The notes under the pieces are model-generated. The model was not told the origin of the DNA. It did no database searches and saw only the letters and a list, made by a program, of their open reading frames with translations. Of a stretch of DNA of 34,340 bases, positions 14,591-23,371 are shown in pieces. Made by a program: the position numbers and the translations under genes. The DNA comes from Bacillota bacterium (GTDB lineage: Bacteria > Bacillota > Dethiobacteria > Dethiobacterales > Dethiobacteraceae): assembly GCA_018725345.1 (NCBI GenBank), contig QLUI01000001.1:1-34340 (forward strand). The letters are read 5' to 3'. Position 1 is the stretch's first letter. The number at the start of each line of letters is the position of its first letter.

Positions 14591-15021
14591 TGGATAGTTT
14601 TCTGACATTTTTGCGCGTGCTGTTTTCTCTGTTGTTCGTGTTGGCTCTAGCATGGTGGTGTACGCGCTATGGATTGCCATTGCTGCAAGGGACTCAAACG
14701 AGGCGAAAAAGTAACGTGACGGTGTTGGAACGGATTCCGCTTGGGATGCGTGGAGCACTTTGTCTGGTGAAGGTGGGAGAGCGTTTTCTGTTAATCGGTC
14801 TGACGCCGGCAAAGATAGAACGCCTGGCAGAGATCCCTGCAAGTGAGCTTCATTTGCTAGATGGAGAACCTCCCCTTCCTCCGGACTTTGCGGCAATTCT
14901 AGCAAAGAGCAAGGCAAAAACGAGCAATTTGAGCAGGCAGATTATGAGCCGAGCTCGACGGGTAAAAGAGAGGAAAGACCAGGAACATGATCATCCGCAA
15001 GAAAAAGACCATCATTCTTAG
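14590..15021 (+). CDS. fliO: Flagellar biosynthesis protein FliO
   Basis: About 143 residues, start in the GTGATGG overlap with the preceding gene (GTG 14587 or ATG 14590). One N-terminal membrane helix (residues about 4-24, LRVLFSLLFVLALAWWCTRY), then the small FliO domain with VTVLERIPLGMRGALCLVKVG and ERFLLIGLTPAKIERL, and a basic C-terminal tail. FliO helps assemble the FliP-FliR core. fliP begins inside its 3' end, and order fliO-P-Q-R is canonical. Confidence 0.87.
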   Translation: MDSFLTFLRVLFSLLFVLALAWWCTRYGLPLLQGTQTRRKSNVTVLERIPLGMRGALCLVKVGERFLLIGLTPAKIERLAEIPASELHLLDGEPPLPPDFAAILAKSKAKTSNLSRQIMSRARRVKERKDQEHDHPQEKDHHS

Positions 15022-15760
15022 TCTGATCATATTTTTTTTGGTAACACTGTTGCCTGCGCCGCAACTTTTTGCTCAGCCTGCTATTCCTATCCCGAATCTT
15101 AAGCTTGAGCTTGGCACAGCCACCGAACCGGAGCAGGTGGTGGGTTCGCTCCAACTGTTGCTGCTGCTTACCATCCTGACGCTTGTTCCCGCCATTTTGG
15201 CATTGATGACATCGTTTACCAGGACTGTTATCGTGCTCTCTTTTGTTCGTAGTGCTTTGGGTACCCAACAGATTCCGCCAAATCAGGTCTTGATCGGTCT
15301 GGCGTTATTTTTAACATTTTTTATCATGGCTCCTGTTTACCAACAGGTAAATACGATGGCGATTCAGCCCTACCTTGCAGCTGAGATCGATTTTAATAAA
15401 ATGACGACTGTGGCAATGCAGCCTATGCGCGAATTTATGTTCCGTCATACGCGAGAAAAGGATTTAGCCCTTTTTGTAAATATTGCCAACGCTGAAAGGC
15501 CCAGCTCACGCGATGATGTGGCATTGCACGTCTTAATTCCCGCTTTTGTGATTTCTGAACTGAAAACAGCATTTCAGATGGGGTTTATGATTTTTATTCC
15601 CTTTCTGGTGATAGATATGGTCGTGGCAAGCGCATTAATGTCAATGGGAATGTTTATGCTACCGCCTGTCATGGTTTCTTTGCCCTTTAAATTGTTGTTA
15701 TTTGTGATGGTTGACGGCTGGCATTTGGTGGTTCAGTCTTTGGTTGAAAGTTTCGCATAG
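14987..15760 (+). CDS. fliP: Flagellar type III export gate protein FliP
   Basis: 257 residues beginning MIIRKKKTIILSL; residues 7-30 form a cleavable signal-peptide-like segment ending near LFAQPA. The FliP core has LTILTLVPAILALMTSFTRT, then VIVLSFVRSALGTQQIPPNQ and, in the C-terminal half, LIPAFVISELKTAFQMGFMI and GMFMLPPVMVSLPFKLLLFV. Length matches the family. FliP forms the pentameric core of the export gate with FliQ and FliR. It overlaps fliO by 35 nt and precedes fliQ by 7 nt. Confidence 0.96.
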   Translation: MIIRKKKTIILSLIIFFLVTLLPAPQLFAQPAIPIPNLKLELGTATEPEQVVGSLQLLLLLTILTLVPAILALMTSFTRTVIVLSFVRSALGTQQIPPNQVLIGLALFLTFFIMAPVYQQVNTMAIQPYLAAEIDFNKMTTVAMQPMREFMFRHTREKDLALFVNIANAERPSSRDDVALHVLIPAFVISELKTAFQMGFMIFIPFLVIDMVVASALMSMGMFMLPPVMVSLPFKLLLFVMVDGWHLVVQSLVESFA

Positions 15761-15767
15761 GACGGGG

Positions 15768-16046
15768 ATGATAACTATCTCTCAAGAGCTTGTCCTGGCA
15801 GTTGCCCGGGAGGCAGTCTTAGCCACTTTGTATATTTCTGCTCCGGTGCTCATTGTAAGCCTGGTTGTCGGTCTTAGTGTCAGCGTGTTTCAAGCTACCA
15901 CACAGATTCAGGAACCTACGTTAACATTTGTACCGAAAATCGTCGCCGTGTTCATCAGCATGCTGGTTTTTGGTGGCTGGATGCTTACCATGCTGATCCA
16001 ACTCACAATCAGTATTTTTGCTCATCTAGGCACCTTTGGGTCATAG
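15768..16046 (+). CDS. fliQ: Flagellar type III export gate protein FliQ
   Basis: 92 residues from ATG 15768 (GGACGGGG before it); the in-frame start further upstream lies inside fliP and is not needed. Two membrane helices, with the family pattern AREAVLATLYISAPVLIVSL, then VGLSVSVFQATTQIQEPTL and TFVPKIVAVFI. FliQ surrounds the FliP-FliR core. fliR follows after 6 nt. Confidence 0.95.
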   Translation: MITISQELVLAVAREAVLATLYISAPVLIVSLVVGLSVSVFQATTQIQEPTLTFVPKIVAVFISMLVFGGWMLTMLIQLTISIFAHLGTFGS

Positions 16047-16052
16047 TAGCAG

Positions 16053-16814
16053 ATGACACTCGAGCAATGGACCGTCTATTTTTTGCTTTTCACTCGCTTC
16101 ACAGCCCTGATTGCGGTGCTCCCTTTCTTTACCTGGCAAGGCATCCCGACGCTGGCAAAAGTGGGGTTTGCCGGCATGCTGGCGTTACTGATTTTTCTCG
16201 CTAATCCTCCCGGCTCGCCTGAACTGCCGCCACACTTTATTGCTTATCTTTTGGCGGTGGGTTCGGAAGTGCTCTTTGGTTTGACTTTGGGTTTTTTGGT
16301 GTTGCTAATCTTTAGCGCCGCCAGACTTGCGGGACAGTTGGTGGATATGCAGTCAGGCTTAATGATGGCCTCCATTTTCGATCCACAGTTTGGCAGCCAG
16401 GTAACTATTTTTGAACAGTTTTATTATCTGTTTGCCTTAGTTTTTTATCTCTCGCTCAGCGGGCACCATCAGCTATTTTTGGCTTTGTCACGTTCTGTTG
16501 AAATAATTCCACCGGGTAGCGTAGTTTTTTCTCCGCATTTAATCCCGCAATTTATGCAGTTTATTTTTGAGATGTTTTCGATAGCGTTTCAACTGGCGGC
16601 GCCTGTCGTTGCAGTTTTGATCTTTACCGATCTGGCGCTCGGGTTGCTATCTAAAACGGCTCCCCAAATACATGTCTTTATGGAGGGGATGCCGTTAAAG
16701 GTGGGGGTTGCGTTATTTATCGTTTATCTGATTTTTCCGTACCTTGCAAGTCTGATGATAACTGTATTTGCTCGCATGCAGAGTCAGATTGCCACGCTCT
16801 TTGGCCTATTTTAA
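16053..16814 (+). CDS. fliR: Flagellar type III export gate protein FliR
   Basis: 253 residues, strongly hydrophobic with about six membrane segments. Family landmarks are FTRFTALIAVLPFF near the start, GSEVLFGLTLGFLVLLIFSA, LAGQLVDMQSGLMMASIFDP, and near the end APQIHVFMEGMPLKVGVALF. FliR is the single subunit that completes the gate helix with FliP. flhB begins 8 nt after the stop. Confidence 0.95.
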   Translation: MTLEQWTVYFLLFTRFTALIAVLPFFTWQGIPTLAKVGFAGMLALLIFLANPPGSPELPPHFIAYLLAVGSEVLFGLTLGFLVLLIFSAARLAGQLVDMQSGLMMASIFDPQFGSQVTIFEQFYYLFALVFYLSLSGHHQLFLALSRSVEIIPPGSVVFSPHLIPQFMQFIFEMFSIAFQLAAPVVAVLIFTDLALGLLSKTAPQIHVFMEGMPLKVGVALFIVYLIFPYLASLMITVFARMQSQIATLFGLF

Positions 16815-16822
16815 CTGCTTTT

Positions 16823-17887
16823 TTGCAACTCGACCTGCAGCTTTTTGCGGAAGGGGACAAAACTGAAGACGCCACTCCGCAGCGCCGGCAGGAAGCGCGC
16901 AAAAAGGGTCAGGTAGTTAAGTCGGCAGAATTAAATTCTGCGGTTAACTTGCTGGCTGTAACAGTTTTTTTTATAGCCGCTGGAGAATTATTGTTTGCCT
17001 ATTTTAGCCAGATGACAGTCCGCTATTTGCTCATGGGCGGCGAGGTGTTGACGCCTGGCAACATCGGCAGACTCACTTTGGCCGTACTTGGAGATTACTT
17101 TATGTTGACGTTGCCACTGTTTTTCACTGCTCTGCTGACCGGTCTGCTGGTCAACTATCTGCAGGTAGGCTTTCTCTTCACCACGGAACCGCTTAACCCC
17201 CAGTTAAGCCGGATGAATCCGGTGGAAGGTTTTAAAAAAAGTTTTTCTAAACGGTCGATCTTTGAACTGGTTAAGTTGCTGCTGAAAATGTCGCTGGTGG
17301 GAATTGTAGTGTTTCTCTTTATCCGTAACAACCTGGAAACGCTGCTCCTCACGCTTTACCAGGACGCCGGCGGCCTGTGGGAAACAATCAGCTCGCTTAC
17401 CTTGAGCATGTCGCTAAGAATTGCCGCAGTTTTTTTCGCCCTTTCGCTGATGGACTATCTTTATCAGCGTTATGAGCATAACCAGAATCTGAAAATGACT
17501 AAGCAGGAAGTCAAAGAAGAATTCAAGCAGGCTGAAGGAGATCCGCAACTGCGGAGCCGTTTACGAGAGCAGCGGCGCAAAATCGCCATGCAACGCATGA
17601 TGCAGGATGTGCCCAGTGCCACAGTAGTAATTACTAATCCTACTGCCTTGGCGGTTGCAGTCCGCTACCGGGAGGCAGAGGATGAAGCGCCGGTGGTGGT
17701 CGCAAAAGGGGCTGCGCTGATGGCAAAAAGGATCCGCGATCTGGCAGCGGAACACGGCGTTTCGCTGGTGGAAAATAAACAGGTGGCAAGAATGCTTTAT
17801 GACCAGGTGGAGATCGGGCAGGAAATCCCGCTGGAACTTTACCAAGCTGTGGCAGAGATTCTGGCGCTTGTGTATAAGCTGCGCTGA
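16823..17887 (+). CDS. flhB: Flagellar export specificity switch protein FlhB (NPTA variant)
   Basis: 354 residues, start at TTG 16823 (MQLDLQLFAEGDKTEDATP), with no clear Shine-Dalgarno, so coupling to fliR is likely. After KTEDATPQRRQEARKKGQV come four membrane helices (about 38-210), the linker RYEHNQNLKMTKQEVKEEFK, and the cytoplasmic domain. The autocleavage loop reads TNPTALAVAVRY, with Asn272-Pro273-Thr274-Ala275 in place of NPTH. FlhB cleavage between Asn and Pro switches export from hook to filament substrates. Asn-Pro is retained; the His to Ala change is unusual. Confidence 0.95.
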   Translation: MQLDLQLFAEGDKTEDATPQRRQEARKKGQVVKSAELNSAVNLLAVTVFFIAAGELLFAYFSQMTVRYLLMGGEVLTPGNIGRLTLAVLGDYFMLTLPLFFTALLTGLLVNYLQVGFLFTTEPLNPQLSRMNPVEGFKKSFSKRSIFELVKLLLKMSLVGIVVFLFIRNNLETLLLTLYQDAGGLWETISSLTLSMSLRIAAVFFALSLMDYLYQRYEHNQNLKMTKQEVKEEFKQAEGDPQLRSRLREQRRKIAMQRMMQDVPSATVVITNPTALAVAVRYREAEDEAPVVVAKGAALMAKRIRDLAAEHGVSLVENKQVARMLYDQVEIGQEIPLELYQAVAEILALVYKLR

Positions 17888-17922
17888 GACGGGACTGCTA
17901 ACTTTGAGAGGATGGCATAATC

Positions 17923-20001
17923 TTGGCTAATAATTTTGCCCGCCGCGGATGGCTAGGTATGATGCAAAATGCTGATATGTTGGTGGCCGCTGCGGTGGTG
18001 GCGGTGGTGATGATTATTATCATCCCCATTCCTCCCTTACTTTTAGATCTGCTCATCACGTTATCTATTGCTTTGTCGCTGATTATTATGCTTTTAACAT
18101 TATTTACGACTCAAACTTTGCAGTTTTCCGTCTTCCCCTCCTTGTTGCTTGTGGTAACCCTTTTCCGTCTTTCCTTGAATGTCTCCTCCACCAGGCTAAT
18201 TCTTAGCCGCGGTGAGGCGGGCGACATAATTGCCGCCTTTGGTGGTTTAGTGGCCGGTAATAGTTATGTGGTTGGCCTAATCATTTTCATTATTATTACT
18301 GTGATTCAATTTGTAGTTATTACCAGTGGCGCAGGACGGGTGGCTGAAGTATCCGCCCGCTTTACGCTCGATGCTATGCCCGGCAAACAAATGAGTATTG
18401 ACGCTGACTTTAATGCCGGATTAATTGACGAACACGCAGCCAGAAGCAGACGACAGACATTACAAGCGGAGGCTGATTTTTACGGGGCAATGGACGGTGC
18501 CAGCAAATTTGTGCGAGGTGATGCCATTGCCGGGATTGTGATTGTGCTCGTAAATATCCTGGGCGGGTTTGCCATCGGTATGATCCAACTGGGCTTATCC
18601 TTTGAGGAATCGTTGCAAAAGTATATTTTACTTACAGTAGGAGACGGATTGGTGACGCAAATCCCGGCGCTGCTGGTTGCTACCGCCGCGGGCTTGCTGG
18701 TGACGCGCAACACTTCGGAAGGAAGTTTTGGCCGAGACTTGTCAAGGCAACTGCTTAGTTTTCCCCGTGTGATGATGCTTAGTAGCGGAATCCTGCTGGT
18801 GCTGGCCTTGGTTCCTCAGATTCCTTTTTTTCCGTTTTTCTTTCTCTCAGCTGCCACCGCTTTTGCGGCATATACCTTGCTGGATGAACAAAAGCAGGAT
18901 GAAAAGCGGGCTGTTTCCCAGGCGGCGGCAAAGAAAGAGGCAATGCCGGACCCGCCTGAAAACGTCATGAATCTGCTGGCGGTGGAGCCTATGGAAATTG
19001 AAATCGGCTATAGTCTGATTTCGCTCACAGACCAGCACCAAGGTGGAGACCTTTTAGAACGAATCACCGCCAGCCGCAGACAGTGTGCTCTGGAGCTGGG
19101 GATTGTGGTGCAGCCCATTCGCATTCGCGATAACTTGCAGCTGCCTCCGGGAACCTATGTTTTCAAATTGAAAGGCAATGAGATCGCCCGCGGTGAGTTG
19201 CGTCCCGGTTATTACCTCGCAATGAATCCATTGGATTTTGATAGTCATAATCAAATTGATGGTTATCCCACCAGGGAACCAACTTTTGGACTGCCGGCGA
19301 CTTGGATTCCGGCCGAGAAGAGAGAAGCGGCAGAGATGTCCGGCTATACGGTGGTAGATGTAATCACTGTGATGATTACTCATCTTGCCGAAACGATTAA
19401 AACCTATGCTCATGAGCTACTAGGGCGTCAGGAAGTAAAGTCGCTGATTGATCTTGTAAAGGGAAAGCAGCCTGCTGTGATAGAAGAATTGCTGCCTGAA
19501 TTGCTGACGGTGGGAGAAGTTCAGAAAGTGCTGCAAAACTTATTGAAAGAAGGCGTGTCAATCCGGGATTTGGTAACAATTTTTGAGACGATGGCTGACT
19601 ACGCTCGGACAAGCCGCGAGATTGATTTTTTGACAGATTATGTGCGTCAGGCGTTGGGGCGGACAATCTGCGGCCAATATGCACTCGAGGGCAAACTACA
19701 AGTTATTTCTCTTGATCCACGGCTTGAGCAAAAGTTGGCAGACTCTTTGCAATCGACGTCAGCCGGTACCTACCCGGTGATGGATCCGCAGACTATACAG
19801 AAAATCATGGCTGAACTTTCGGTGCGGGCAGAGCAAATGATCTCCCAAGGACGTAATCCGGTGGTGCTTACATCGGCGCGAATCCGGTTACCTTTTAAGC
19901 GACTAACAGAAAGGTTTTTGCCAAGTCTGGTCGTACTTTCTTTCAATGAAATTATTCCCGGAGTGGAAGTAGAATCGGTAGGGATGGTGAGTCAAGGGTG
20001 A
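17923..20001 (+). CDS. flhA: Flagellar type III export protein FlhA
   Basis: 692 residues, TTG start at 17923 behind GAGAGGATGG. The N-terminal half has about eight membrane helices. The FHIPEP-family loop between them is clear: VSARFTLDAMPGKQMSIDAD, followed by FNAGLIDEHAARSRR. The cytoplasmic C-terminal half (from about 340) has EIEIGYSLISL, and further REPTFGLPATWIP and ELLGRQEVKSLIDLV. FlhA forms the nonameric ring that receives chaperone-substrate complexes. It overlaps the GTG of flhF by 4 nt. Confidence 0.97.
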   Translation: MANNFARRGWLGMMQNADMLVAAAVVAVVMIIIIPIPPLLLDLLITLSIALSLIIMLLTLFTTQTLQFSVFPSLLLVVTLFRLSLNVSSTRLILSRGEAGDIIAAFGGLVAGNSYVVGLIIFIIITVIQFVVITSGAGRVAEVSARFTLDAMPGKQMSIDADFNAGLIDEHAARSRRQTLQAEADFYGAMDGASKFVRGDAIAGIVIVLVNILGGFAIGMIQLGLSFEESLQKYILLTVGDGLVTQIPALLVATAAGLLVTRNTSEGSFGRDLSRQLLSFPRVMMLSSGILLVLALVPQIPFFPFFFLSAATAFAAYTLLDEQKQDEKRAVSQAAAKKEAMPDPPENVMNLLAVEPMEIEIGYSLISLTDQHQGGDLLERITASRRQCALELGIVVQPIRIRDNLQLPPGTYVFKLKGNEIARGELRPGYYLAMNPLDFDSHNQIDGYPTREPTFGLPATWIPAEKREAAEMSGYTVVDVITVMITHLAETIKTYAHELLGRQEVKSLIDLVKGKQPAVIEELLPELLTVGEVQKVLQNLLKEGVSIRDLVTIFETMADYARTSREIDFLTDYVRQALGRTICGQYALEGKLQVISLDPRLEQKLADSLQSTSAGTYPVMDPQTIQKIMAELSVRAEQMISQGRNPVVLTSARIRLPFKRLTERFLPSLVVLSFNEIIPGVEVESVGMVSQG

Positions 20002-21083
20002 AGATAAAAAAATATTGTGTGGAAAATGTGCAGGAAGGCATGCTGCAAATCAAAAAGGAACTCGGGCCTGAAGCCGTAATTATCGATAGCCGTAAAGTGC
20101 GTGAAAAAGGATTGCGCGGTTTTTTCGCACCTGTGAAGGTTGAAATTACTGCCGCTGTGGACTCTCCCCCCTCACCCTGGCAGGCCACTGCGACCCGAGA
20201 AAGAGATTTTCAGGAACAAAAATTGCAAGGAGAGCTTAGCGAATTAAAACAGTTGGTTAACCAGTTGGTGAATCGTCAGCAGAAACAAAACATTGAGGAG
20301 AAAGGGCCGTTTTACCGTTGGATGCAGCGTCTCATCGAAAATGATGTGGCTCCGGCACTAGCACAGCAAATTTTAACGGAAATTCACGAAGACTTTGCGG
20401 TGGAAAATGCCCTTTCTGACGAAGTGATTGAACTAATTCTGCTGAAAAAAGTACGAGAAAGGCTTCGTGTCGCCGACTTGCCGGATACTGCCCGTATCTT
20501 AGCTTTCGTCGGACCTACAGGCGTAGGAAAAACTACTACGCTTGCAAAGCTTGCGGCGCGGTTTGCGCTGTATCACAATAAGCAGGTAGGAATGATCACT
20601 ATTGATACTTACCGCATCGGGGCGGTTGAACAGCTCCGTACTTACGCGGATATTACTGGCATGCCTATAGAAGTTGTTATGACACCAAAAGATATGCCAC
20701 GTGCGCTGGAGCGCCTGGCAGACCGTGAACTGATTTTGGTGGATACGGCGGGGCGCAACTCAAAAAACTCCATGCAGGTGTCTGAACTTGCTTCATTTAT
20801 GGCGGGACTCCCCACACCGGAAATATTCCTGGTCCTGAGTGCTACTACTAAAACAAAAGATTTATACCGGATTATGGCAAATTTTGCCAAAGTTAATTTT
20901 AACAAACTAATTTTTACAAAGCTGGATGAAACAGATACTTTTGGGGTGCTGTTAAATGCGTCTTCATCGACTAGCTTGCCGATGACATACGTTACTACCG
21001 GCCAGAATGTGCCTGATGATTTGGAAGGAGCCAACGCCGAAAGGCTGGCAAAACTGATCTTAGGGGTTGAGCAGCATGTCTGA
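19998..21083 (+). CDS. flhF: Flagellar SRP-like GTPase FlhF
   Basis: 361 residues from GTG 19998. The B domain occupies residues 1-60 (VQEGMLQIKKELGPEAVIID), then a linker and N domain, then the SRP-type GTPase domain: G1 GPTGVGKTTT at about 172-181, DTYRIGAVEQLRTYA, VDTAGRNS, and TKLDETDTFG. FlhF defines flagellar position and number together with FlhG, which stimulates its GTPase. It overlaps flhG by 8 nt. Confidence 0.96.
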   Translation: MKIKKYCVENVQEGMLQIKKELGPEAVIIDSRKVREKGLRGFFAPVKVEITAAVDSPPSPWQATATRERDFQEQKLQGELSELKQLVNQLVNRQQKQNIEEKGPFYRWMQRLIENDVAPALAQQILTEIHEDFAVENALSDEVIELILLKKVRERLRVADLPDTARILAFVGPTGVGKTTTLAKLAARFALYHNKQVGMITIDTYRIGAVEQLRTYADITGMPIEVVMTPKDMPRALERLADRELILVDTAGRNSKNSMQVSELASFMAGLPTPEIFLVLSATTKTKDLYRIMANFAKVNFNKLIFTKLDETDTFGVLLNASSSTSLPMTYVTTGQNVPDDLEGANAERLAKLILGVEQHV

Positions 21084-21954
21084 CCAAGCAGAGCGTTTTC
21101 GTCAACTTGCGTTGGCGTCGGACTCAAGGCGGACGATTATTAAACAGAAAAAAATTCCCAGGGTGATTACTGTCACCAGCGGTAAAGGGGGAGTTGGCAA
21201 AACAAACTTGGTGGTTAACTTAGCTATTGCCCTTTCTCGGCTGGGCAAGCGGGTGGCGATTATGGATGCTGACTTAGGTCTGGCAAATGTTGATATTCTT
21301 TTGGGGCTTTTACCGCTGCATAACTTATATGATGTGGTGCAGGGGACTAAATCATTGGAAGATATTGTTATCAGCGGACCGGATGGGCTAAAAATTATCC
21401 CGGGCGGCTCCGGTCTGACGGAAATGGCAAATTTGTCGTCGCCGCAACGAGAGCGACTGATGGATAGCCTGATTGCTTTGGAGAATATGGCGGATATTCT
21501 TTTGATTGACACCGGTGCCGGCCTTTCTCGTGCCGTTTTATCTTTCGTTTCCGCTGCAGATGAACTGATAGTCATCACTACTCCTGAACCTACAGCCATT
21601 ACTGATGCTTACGGATTGATTAAAGTTGTGGCAAAGCATAAACTGCACCAACAGGTGAAGCTGGTAGTGAACCAGGTGAGCAGCAAGGGCGAGGCTGTCA
21701 ATATCGCTGAGCGCTTTGCGGAAGTAAGCCAAAAATTTCTGCAGCAAGATGTCCGTTTCTTAGGGGAAATCTGTAGTGACCAGCAAGTGGTTTACGCGGT
21801 GAAGCAGCAACAACCCTTTCTCACCCTTTTCCCTCGCACCAGGGCAACCCAGGACGTGCAAAATATTGCCGGCAAGTTATTAGAAATTGCTCCGGAAAAA
21901 CCACGTGGGATTAGCGGTTTTTTGAGCCGGCTTGCAAAACTGCTGGAAAACTGA
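21076..21954 (+). CDS. flhG: Flagellar number regulator FlhG (MinD-like ATPase)
   Basis: 292 residues from ATG 21076, overlapping flhF; an in-frame TTG at 21067 is less likely. Deviant Walker A SGKGGVGKTNLVVNLA at about 35-50, then IMDADLGLANVDILLG and LLIDTGAGLS. The N-terminal segment DQAERFRQLALAS is the DQAxxLR-type FlhF-activating peptide. The C-terminal amphipathic helix (GFLSRLAKLLEN) suits membrane binding. It controls flagellar number and C-ring assembly. A PilZ gene follows after 14 nt. Confidence 0.95.
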   Translation: MSDQAERFRQLALASDSRRTIIKQKKIPRVITVTSGKGGVGKTNLVVNLAIALSRLGKRVAIMDADLGLANVDILLGLLPLHNLYDVVQGTKSLEDIVISGPDGLKIIPGGSGLTEMANLSSPQRERLMDSLIALENMADILLIDTGAGLSRAVLSFVSAADELIVITTPEPTAITDAYGLIKVVAKHKLHQQVKLVVNQVSSKGEAVNIAERFAEVSQKFLQQDVRFLGEICSDQQVVYAVKQQQPFLTLFPRTRATQDVQNIAGKLLEIAPEKPRGISGFLSRLAKLLEN

Positions 21955-21968
21955 AGCTCGAAGGGGGG

Positions 21969-22634
21969 ATGGCGATGACAAAAAAGAAGTGGTTATCCGT
22001 CCAGCAAAAAATTGAGATCATGCAACTGCCGGATGGTGAGCGATTTAAGAGTTTAATTCAGGAGCTTGATGGAGAAACAGTTGCTGTTACAGTCCCTTAC
22101 AGGCAAGGGAAATACCTTCTTCTTTACAGCGGTGAAATGGTTAGAGTGGAATTTGTCGTAAGCGACGCAATCTACGGTTTTCAAGCTAAAGTCCTTGGTC
22201 GCAGAAAGTCAAATAATGTGCCACTAGTCTTGCTTTCACGCCCTGCTTTCTTTACCCGCAAGCAGCGCCGCAGCTTTGTACGCTTTCCCATCACCCTTCC
22301 AGTGCGCTTTTATCTTCACCCTCAGTCAGTCGGTCCGTTGACACCGGAAAGTTGTGAGGAAAAGACAGGAAAGACGATTGATATTTCCGGCGGCGGGCTG
22401 CAGATTTACACTAGCACCGCTGTGCAAGTTGGGGCGCAGGTTTTGCTGCGCCTCAAGCTAAATGACGGTCATCCCCAGGAATTGAGTTTAAGCGGCAATG
22501 TAAACTGGGTTACGGAAGATGAGTGGAATCGTTCCGTTCGTTTTGGCGTCTGTTTCCAGGGAATAAGTGAAGCAGCGCAGGAAAGAATTATCTCCTATGT
22601 TTTTAGTATGATGCGCCAAAGAACCCTAATTTGA
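21969..22634 (+). CDS. YcgR-type c-di-GMP-binding PilZ protein
   Basis: About 221 residues (ATG 21969, alternative ATG 21975), ribosome site AAGGGGGG. The N-terminal YcgR_N-like beta domain spans about 20-100. The PilZ domain begins with RKQRRSFVRFPI, which supplies the RxxxR c-di-GMP motif, followed by TIDISGGGLQIY, the (D/N)xSxxG motif, and further VNWVTEDEWNRSVRFGVCF. YcgR proteins brake or bias the motor when c-di-GMP is high, by contact with MotA or the switch. Position between flhG and fliA is usual in Clostridia. Its stop overlaps the possible upstream start of fliA. Confidence 0.92.
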   Translation: MAMTKKKWLSVQQKIEIMQLPDGERFKSLIQELDGETVAVTVPYRQGKYLLLYSGEMVRVEFVVSDAIYGFQAKVLGRRKSNNVPLVLLSRPAFFTRKQRRSFVRFPITLPVRFYLHPQSVGPLTPESCEEKTGKTIDISGGGLQIYTSTAVQVGAQVLLRLKLNDGHPQELSLSGNVNWVTEDEWNRSVRFGVCFQGISEAAQERIISYVFSMMRQRTLI

Positions 22635-22648
22635 TGGGGGCGAAACGG

Positions 22649-23371
22649 ATGAGTGGAACTAACCTCTGGTTAAAATACCAGGAGACAAAAGCAGAAGGAG
22701 TGCACAGCGAACTGGTGAGTCAATACCTGCCGCTTGTACGTTTGCACGCAGGGCGTCTGGCGTTGGGCTTGCCGGCCCATGTTAATCGGGACGACCTGGT
22801 GCAAGCCGGCGTGCTGGGACTACTAGAGGCTATGCAGCGTTTTGACCCAAACCGAGGTGTTCGCTTTGAGTCTTTTGCCACACTGAGGATCCGCGGCGCT
22901 ATGCTGGATGAGCTACGGCGTTTGTGTTGGCTACCCCGCTCTCTGCTGCGCCAGATGCGGGAAGTGGATCGTGCTTCCCAGGCTCTGGCTGCTAAACTAG
23001 GTCGAGAGCCGGAGCTTGAGGAAGTGGCAGATTGCCTGCAGATAGCGGTGGAGCAGCTGCGGAAAACAGTAACGATGATAAACTGCGGCACAGTGTTGTC
23101 TATCGAGGACACCTTGTTTGCCGCGCCGGAGACAGAGGGCCAAGAAATAGCGACACTGGATCATTTGATTGTCGCCGAGGAAAAAGAACGCTTGGCTGCG
23201 GCCATAAAGGAATTACCGGAACGTCAGCAACAACTACTAGCCCTTTATTATCAGGAGGAGCTGACGCTGAAGGAAGTAGGGTTGGTGCTAGGAGTATCGG
23301 AATCCCGGGTTTGTCAGTTGCATGCGCGCATTGTAGCGCGCCTGCGCTCCGCCCTGACAGAAGAGTCATAG
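22649..23371 (+). CDS. fliA: Flagellar RNA polymerase sigma factor FliA (SigD, sigma-28)
   Basis: About 240 residues from ATG 22649 (MSGTNLWLKY), 12 nt after GGGGG; the earlier in-frame TTG/ATG at 22631-22634 is possible. Region 2 reads HVNRDDLVQAGVLGLLEAMQ, then RFDPNRGVRFESFATLRIRG and AMLDELRRLCWLPRSL. Region 4 reads LPERQQQLLALYYQEELTLK, then GVSESRVCQLHARIVARLR. It would read the two promoters at 804-876. The TAG stop (23369-23371) is immediately followed by the left end of the IscB element, so the last codons lie at the insertion junction; the length still looks normal. Confidence 0.95.
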   Translation: MSGTNLWLKYQETKAEGVHSELVSQYLPLVRLHAGRLALGLPAHVNRDDLVQAGVLGLLEAMQRFDPNRGVRFESFATLRIRGAMLDELRRLCWLPRSLLRQMREVDRASQALAAKLGREPELEEVADCLQIAVEQLRKTVTMINCGTVLSIEDTLFAAPETEGQEIATLDHLIVAEEKERLAAAIKELPERQQQLLALYYQEELTLKEVGLVLGVSESRVCQLHARIVARLRSALTEES

